A model generated the notes under the pieces. It worked only from the letters and a program-made list of their open reading frames with translations, made no database searches and was not told the origin of the DNA. From Xanthostigma xanthostigma (taxonomy: Eukaryota; Arthropoda; Insecta; Raphidioptera; Raphidiidae), in contig OY754470.1 of NCBI GenBank assembly GCA_963575645.1, positions 11,602,501 to 11,666,500 on the forward strand: a stretch of 64,000 bases of DNA, written 5' to 3'. Both the position numbers and the translations under genes were made by a program. Positions within the stretch are counted from its first letter, which is position 1, and each line of letters starts with the position of its first letter. Of this stretch, positions 58,025 through 64,000 are shown piece after piece.

Positions 58025-58770
58025 TAATCCAATAGATGAAAAATGTTGTGATCTCATATTAGTCCATTTCTGTGCAAGGCGAGTTATTATTTCCAGTATA
58101 AATAACGATCATCAATATACAAACTGCAAGCAATCTTTAGCTCATCAATTATCAGAACTTTGATAGGTACATAGCGGGACGTAAGGCAGCTGTCATTTGT
58201 CATCCATGCCACACACGCCAGTGGCGTCACGCGTTAAAAGATCAAAATTTATTGTCAAGGGTACCACCACTGCACTTCAATGGCATGTGAACTGGGTTAT
58301 TAAAAAATAACATTTTTTTCCTCTAAAAAAAAATTGTGAATATCAATAATAACAAAATTTAATAAATTCAATGTTAGTACTGGGATATTAAATTTCTATA
58401 ATTTTTTTTTAAATGCAATTACATACATATATGGTTAATAAGTGCTCTGATGTATAATTGAGGGAAGATTTGTGCATAATCAAGTTAGCCATTTTGAACT
58501 GATACTATAGCTTCAATATGTACATATCGATCAAACACTATATTATACCTAAGCTACGCTATCATAGCGAGAGCACAATTGAAATTTGAATATGATGCTT
58601 CCTAATTACGACAGTCTCTTCCAGTTTAAAGAGCCAACCTACACAAGCTACTTTTTAGACGCACAAGTTTCTGATTATGTCGTTTGGGAATCATCAGAAT
58701 TGTAGCTACCAATAGCGTAACAAATTTCGAGTAGCTTAATCACCAAAACACGAAGTAGTATCCTAAATCG
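58025..58770. other. Anonymous DNA
   Basis: Nothing recognised. Confidence 0.4.
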
Positions 58771-58774
58771 CGCG

Positions 58775-58860
58775 ATTTCGGCAGGGATCTAACCCAGAGC
58801 CTTGTCTCTACTAAACTGAAACCTTAACCATTACGCCAGCGTCTGGCTTTTTTCATAATA
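58775..58860 (-). repeat. tRNA-like unit following RF2
   Basis: Minus strand: A-box-like CTGGCGTAATGGTTAAGG and B-box-like TGGGTTAGATCCC. It aligns loosely with 20495-20590 (CAGTT.A.TAG..ACAAGG in the middle) and has the same place relative to RF2. Confidence 0.55.
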
Positions 58861-58904
58861 CATATAGAAATGTAGCCCTTATTCTACGGTAATATTATAC
58901 TTAC

Positions 58905-59318
58905 ATTAGTTTTATTTTTTAAACTATTAACTGTCAAATATGATAAAATAAAACTGTTTATAAAAATTAAAGTACTGACCGCATTTCAGTGAATTTAAAT
59001 GGGTTCTAGTCTGATAGTAAACAAAGTGAATAAAATATACACAAAGACGATCCGACCAAAATTGCGATCTGCAGAGCTCGGACGTAGGTACAGACCAACC
59101 GACCACTCCTGTTCGAGATTTTCAATTACAATTTTAGGAGTAATTATGAACTCGAATTCATTTAAAAATGGCTCAGTTTTATAGAATATAATCTCCCCTT
59201 TTTTAAAAAGCTACCATTTGAATGGATTTCGTGCGAAATTAATCTAGATATTGTATACTTAGCTTTGATGCGCAAAACGATAATAGAGCACATACCACTA
59301 GTGTAGCGGTCTGTGCAA
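58905..59318 (-). repeat. RF2 interspersed repeat, diverged copy
   Basis: Collinear with 63500-64000 in inverse orientation, with more substitutions than other copies. It ends at the terminal hairpin GCACATACCACTA / TAGCGGTCTGTGC (59289-59317), now imperfect. Confidence 0.7.
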
Positions 59319-59319
59319 T

Positions 59320-60480
59320 AAACTGGTGTAATCTCGATTAACGTATAGTGTATATCAGTACAAAAATAAAATTTCATATTCTTTTTTTGTTAATTCAAAA
59401 TAATTAATATTCTAATCATCCTTCTCAAAACCAGTTCTTTGTATTTTTGAGAACGAGCATCAAGGGCGTTGTTTATCTTGCAATACATTTCACAAATCGA
59501 ACTAAACTCATTTAATAATTTAAGTAATAAGAAAAAAACCTAGAACTACTCTACTGATAATTACTGTAACTCTAGGATACACATTTTGATCTAATGTACT
59601 ACAGTACAAATCAGCAAATCAGAGCAATTCCACACCCTTTGCTAAACAAAATCTGTTTACTTAAATACAAATAAATATTCTTAATTCTAACCTTTTTCAA
59701 GAGTTCTCTTAAATGAAAAAGAAATGAAAACAATTGAAACTGTGGTGTCGAATTTTTAGATTGATTTTTTGGAATGTGATATTTGAACATTAAATCGTGA
59801 AATCACATTCTTTCAGCGTACGCGCTATATAATTTAACTACATGTGAGGGAGAAATAATGAGAGAGAGAGAGAGAGAGAAAACTACGAACAGTATAATGA
59901 TTGATGTCATGTAGCCATGCACACCGATGGCCGATAATAGAAAACTGACGTGCCAACAATCATCTATCGAAAGTTATTAATGATGTTGTAGAGGCTAATT
60001 TCTATAGGATTTCTTACATGGCGCGTCATAAACTATCATTTATTTACGTTGACAACCTTTGTGTATTTGACGTATATCAGAATGTATTGTGTTGTGTTGT
60101 TTATTATAATGGTTATGTTTACAGGCACAGATCCCGACTTCAATAATATTAATATATTATGCATGCTATCGATGAATATACACATAAACCTCGTACTTAT
60201 TATTATGTGTAATCGTATTTATCGTTACTTCACCCAAGTTGTAACGCTCAGGTTTGCTTGAATCTGTGAAGATTTTTCGTAGCTCTATCCGCTTTATGCT
60301 GTTCTGAATGGTCGATGTAAGAATTTACAGTGGTGTAAATTTTTTGTTTTTCTCTCAAAATTTTACTTAGTTCAGTAGCATAATACAGGATGATAAACGG
60401 AATAAGTGCGGCTGTTCAGAAATTCAGAAAAATATATTGAATAAAATGAAACAAAATGCAAAATGTGATCGCAAAATGAC
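59320..60480. other. Anonymous DNA
   Basis: An (AG)n microsatellite lies at 59857-59878. The 70-codon frame at 60049-60261 is hydrophobic with no known motif. Confidence 0.4.
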
Positions 60481-60486
60481 GAAAAA

Positions 60487-61049
60487 ATTGGTTGTCTGTA
60501 AAGTCAGTTTACGGACGATAGTTTTACGTGATAACGTATTCCGTAATACATAACCTAAACCTCCCAAAATTTGGTTTCAATCCGCTTATCCTTGGTGTCG
60601 GAATGATAAGAAATGTCAAAAGTGACGTTTGCAACTGTCAAAGTATTATGTTCTAATAATAATTAGTTATTTCAATACTTAACTTAGAAGGCGTTGCATT
60701 TCACAAAATACTAATGTCAAAAAATTGAATTAAACATTAGAAATGCAGCCGTTTTCATGTTGCATTTATACAGCTATTTTTCTATATAAATTTGTATAAA
60801 AAAACTGTTTAGTCAAATTCTGTTATACGAAATCTATGTAAAATGTTCTCCTCTTTCGTTTAAGACTGGTTTCAAACCGATCTGATTTAAATTGAGCGAG
60901 AAATTAGCAAAAAGCACGCACAGGGTCAGGCGGAACGTTACGCGTTACGAACGTTAGGAACGTTACGTTACACTTTTTCGAACATGCAGCCGGTGTTTTA
61001 TCAATTTATAAGATTGGTGATTCATCAATTTATAAGACGTTATCACGTC
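60487..61049 (-). mobile_element. RF1 element with a different interior
   Basis: Both family ends are present (ATTGGTTGTCTG... and ...TTATCACGTC, between A tracts). The interior (60565-60900) is unlike other copies and starts with CCTCCCAAAATTTGGTTTCAA, a phrase from the repeat at 56430-56765. It probably captured or was invaded by other sequence. Confidence 0.7.
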
Positions 61050-61054
61050 AAAAA

Positions 61055-62145
61055 ACAGTTTCTTTGAAATATCTTGCTTCGGAGTGCTTCAAAAGTAAAA
61101 TATGTTTATATGAAAATAAAATAAATTAAAATTTGCTACAAACTATGTTTTATACTTTTTTTCTCTAAACTGAATAGTTTCGGTGCAGCAGCCGTGCGAG
61201 TTCCAGTATTATTGACAACATTTTGATTTTTTGCAATTTGCTAATAATTGTGCAATCTTGACTAAATTTTGTATGCTTATTTGATACGTATTGACCTCGC
61301 GATTCTGAATTTTTTAATCTTATAAATTTAATATTTTCAATTCTAGAACACTTTTCGCCCGTATACACGACGCAAGTGTATTTAAAATTTTGGAGGATAA
61401 CTTGTAAAAAGGAAAATAATGTAGAGAACGTGCTCAAAGTTCTTGTATTAGAAAATATGTGTATTTTTAATTATGTTCAATAAATATTTTCAACACACAC
61501 GCGGAAAATCTTAAGGAAAACTGCTATAGAACTGAAAATATTAAACTTGGAAGCCTAGCAATTTTAGAATCGTTAGGGCAAATAAGTCAAGATTGAATAA
61601 TTATGATAAAATACTGAAAATTATACAATGAACAAAAATATTTATATTCGATCAGCTGTCGCACCGAATATATGCAATTTTTAAAAAACTATATATAAGA
61701 CATATTTCGTAGAAAATTTAATTCCATTTTATTATCATAAAGACATTTTTTGCCGTATGAGGCACCCGAAGCAGAATAGTTTAAAAAAAACTGTTTTGCG
61801 CCATATTTCTAATATAACGACTCCGGCGATTGCGATCACATTTTGAATTGTTTCTCATTTTATTTAGGATACCCAACTCTAAATTCCCGATTTTTCAAAA
61901 CTTCCTCAGTTATTTGGATCAGAATCTACAAATCGATTGGACAATTATGTTAGATAATATGCAGTACACATAGTTTAGTGAAATCTGATCCAATTAGGAA
62001 ACCATACTGATACTGATACAAAATTTCATTTCTGAGAATACATTTTTATTTTTAAAGTGACACTATAAGAAAGATGTTGTTACAAGAAGAGATGATACAT
62101 GACTAAATAATCAAGTCCAAATAGATCAACAACTTATTATGTATT
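61055..62145. other. Anonymous DNA
   Basis: 61060-61150 resembles 21655-21770 (AACAGTTTCTTT...ATCTTGCTTC, TATGTTTTATAC), so an old repeat spans the RF1 insertion site. No gene. Confidence 0.4.
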
Positions 62146-62147
62146 TC

Positions 62148-62562
62148 GACGTGATAAAGTTTTATAAATTGATGAAACATCGGCTGCACGCACGAAAAAG
62201 AGTAACGTTCCGCAAGCGAGAGCGCGACATTTGCGATAGTCACTCTCTTCTCGCGTGACGTCAGAGAGTAGTGTGCGTTCAACATTTTTTTTCGGCTGTT
62301 CCAGCGAAAGCTACATCTGACAGATGGCCAGATAAATTATACGGTTTGTTAACAAATATATAATGTATATACATTCTTTTAAATGTCTTTTATGATTGCT
62401 TAAAAATATGTATTTTGCTTTGGTTGATCAAATTATTAGTCGGTAAAAATATAGTTTGACAGCTACTAAAATTTAGGTTATGTATTATTAAATATGATAT
62501 TCGAGCGGAATACGTTATCACGTAAAACTATCGTCCCTAAACCGACTTTACAGACAACCAAT
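62148..62562 (+). mobile_element. RF1 element, diverged medium form
   Basis: Starts GACGTGATAAAG and ends ACAACCAAT. Contains a shortened CACTCTCTTCTCGCGTGACG block and a unique middle (62280-62460). Left flank is ATTTC and right flank a T tract, so the duplication is imperfect. Confidence 0.7.
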
Positions 62563-62564
62563 TT

Positions 62565-63495
62565 TTTTTTAACAAATAGCATTTCTTAAAGAATCTTACT
62601 GAAAAAAACCTGTATCTATTAAAAAAACGTCATGCAGATAAGTAAATACAAATTATTTATGAGTAGGTACTAATTTAAAAATAATCTTTACTTGAAATGT
62701 ATTAAAAAGGAAAAAGAAGGTTATGGATTTAGTGCATGTTATGTGGATTTGGGAAGTCGCTTAAAATTTACTTTCATTTGACCTAAAATAAAATCTTACA
62801 AAAAATTGGCCTCAAATTTCAAAAGTTTAAACAAACAAATAAACAAACAAATAACGGAAATATCAAGTTAATAAAAGCTTATAAAATAGGTTTCGAGATA
62901 ATATTGATCAAAATTAAAAAAAAAAACAATTTTTTGGTAGCCTTAATAATAATGAACACATGAGTGATTTAGGAAGTCAGGACGATTTACATTTATATAT
63001 TATATTATGTTCTCCCTCTCGATGACTGATTTGACAGATTGTATTAGTAGCAGCTAAAAATTTAACCGTTAAATAAAAAATGATAATAAAGAAGCCACAC
63101 TGTTTTTGTACTTTAATTAGTGGCATATACACAAGTTGTGGTACTGAAGCTGATATGATCTTTGTTGTAACAGCCGATGATTAAAAACTAACTAGTAAAA
63201 ACATCAGTTCTTGGCAGAGATCATTTAAACCTCTACTCCACTCCACACACATTGGATACATTTTTTTAAATTATAATTGTTTCAGTTACTTTAAGGGGAA
63301 ACCAAAACTTATCATTTCATCTGGAAGTGAGTTAGAATTTCTGTAGATACGCAAACAAATTCTCGGTTTTACTCGCATATAAATATTGTAAATTAAGCGG
63401 ACTTACCTACAAAGCCACTATGACTAGCCGATTAATAAAAAGACGATGTTTTGTAAAAAAAGTTAACTAACGAGCAGCCGGGTTGTCATTTCACA
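62565..63495. other. Anonymous DNA
   Basis: Nothing recognised. Confidence 0.4.
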
Positions 63496-63499
63496 TCAT

Positions 63500-64000
63500 A
63501 TTGCACATACCTCTAAACTAGCGGTATGTGCTTTATTGTCGCTTTGTGCGTCAGAGCTCACTTTCGTTCATATAAGAAGTTATATCTAAGTTAATTTCAC
63601 ACGAAATCCATTCAAATTGAAGCTTTTTGAAAAGAGGAGATTCTGATCTATAAAACAGAACCATTTTTAAATCAATTCGAGTTCATAAATACTATTAAAA
63701 TTGTAATTGAAAATTACAAACAGCAGTTGTCGGTTGGTCTGTACGTATGAACGTATGTACGTATGAACGTATGTACGTATGTACGTCACGACTCTACAGA
63801 TCGCAATTTTGGTCGGATTGCCTTGGGTTATATTTTATTCACTTTGTTTAGTATCAGACCAGAACCCTATTTAAATTCACATAAATGTGTTCAGTAGTTT
63901 AATTTTTATAAACAGTTTTATTTTATTATTTTTGACAGCTAATAGTTAAAATAAAAAACCTTAAAAAAACAAAAAAATACCTATTACTGTTATTGTAAAA
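63500..64000 (+). repeat. RF2 interspersed repeat, running off the window
   Basis: Starts at the terminal hairpin (GCACATACCTCTA / TAGCGGTATGTGC, 63503-63531) and continues to the window end with the ATACCTATTACTGTTATTGT block, which in the copy at 20640-21118 leads into a tRNA-like unit. A GTACGTAT/GAACGTAT short tandem is expanded at 63740-63785. Confidence 0.75.

Overview
The window looks like repeat-dense, gene-poor nuclear DNA of an insect, most likely a moth or butterfly. It is AT-rich, contains no recognisable intact host gene, and is packed with nested transposable elements: tRNA-derived SINEs, DIRS and Penelope retroelements, hAT-, TTAA- and Tc1/mariner-type DNA transposon remnants, and many foldback elements. 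The order-level guess rests on general resemblance of the repeats (for example the short tail motif around 300-340, 40060-40090 and 57295-57318) and is an inference. No bacterial-type operons, rRNA genes, functional tRNA genes or CRISPR arrays are visible.

The central object is a DIRS-type tyrosine-recombinase retrotransposon at 25941-31725. Its ends are structurally complete: 142-bp inverted terminal repeats, a 43-bp right extension, and an internal complementary region (31340-31456) matching both outer ends. Reading left to right it holds a possible gag first exon, a long tandem array, a gag tail, reverse transcriptase, RNase H and a tyrosine recombinase. The coding parts are broken by frameshifts and stops. 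The array (26694-28140) is made of 60-, 66- and 63-bp monomers, each able to form the same bulged stem-loop from different, compensating bases. This is the most unusual signal in the window.

A second theme is an interspersed family called RF1 here (eleven insertions). An empty site preserved in another repeat shows that it inserts into T4/A4 tracts and has unequal ends. One copy at 15876-16121 splits an exon-like cysteine-rich reading frame. A third theme is a set of foldback elements (3061-3560, 32179-32670, 41015-41592, 43948-44017, 57340-57650), most with a short stem followed by GAAACG. The GIY-YIG endonuclease fragment next to the same motif at 51365-51964 points to a Penelope origin, and two or three copies have a hammerhead-like core.

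Layout: 1-9 kb holds SINEs, RF1 and several long hairpins; 9-16 kb is mostly anonymous with two exon-like stretches; 16-25 kb holds RF1, RF2 and small DNA transposons; 26-31.7 kb is the DIRS element; 32-45 kb holds foldbacks, a hAT MITE, an AAT microsatellite and a GC-rich island; 45-50 kb holds a duplicated 0.7-kb repeat with TA microsatellites; 51-64 kb holds Penelope and transposase remnants and nested RF1/RF2 copies.
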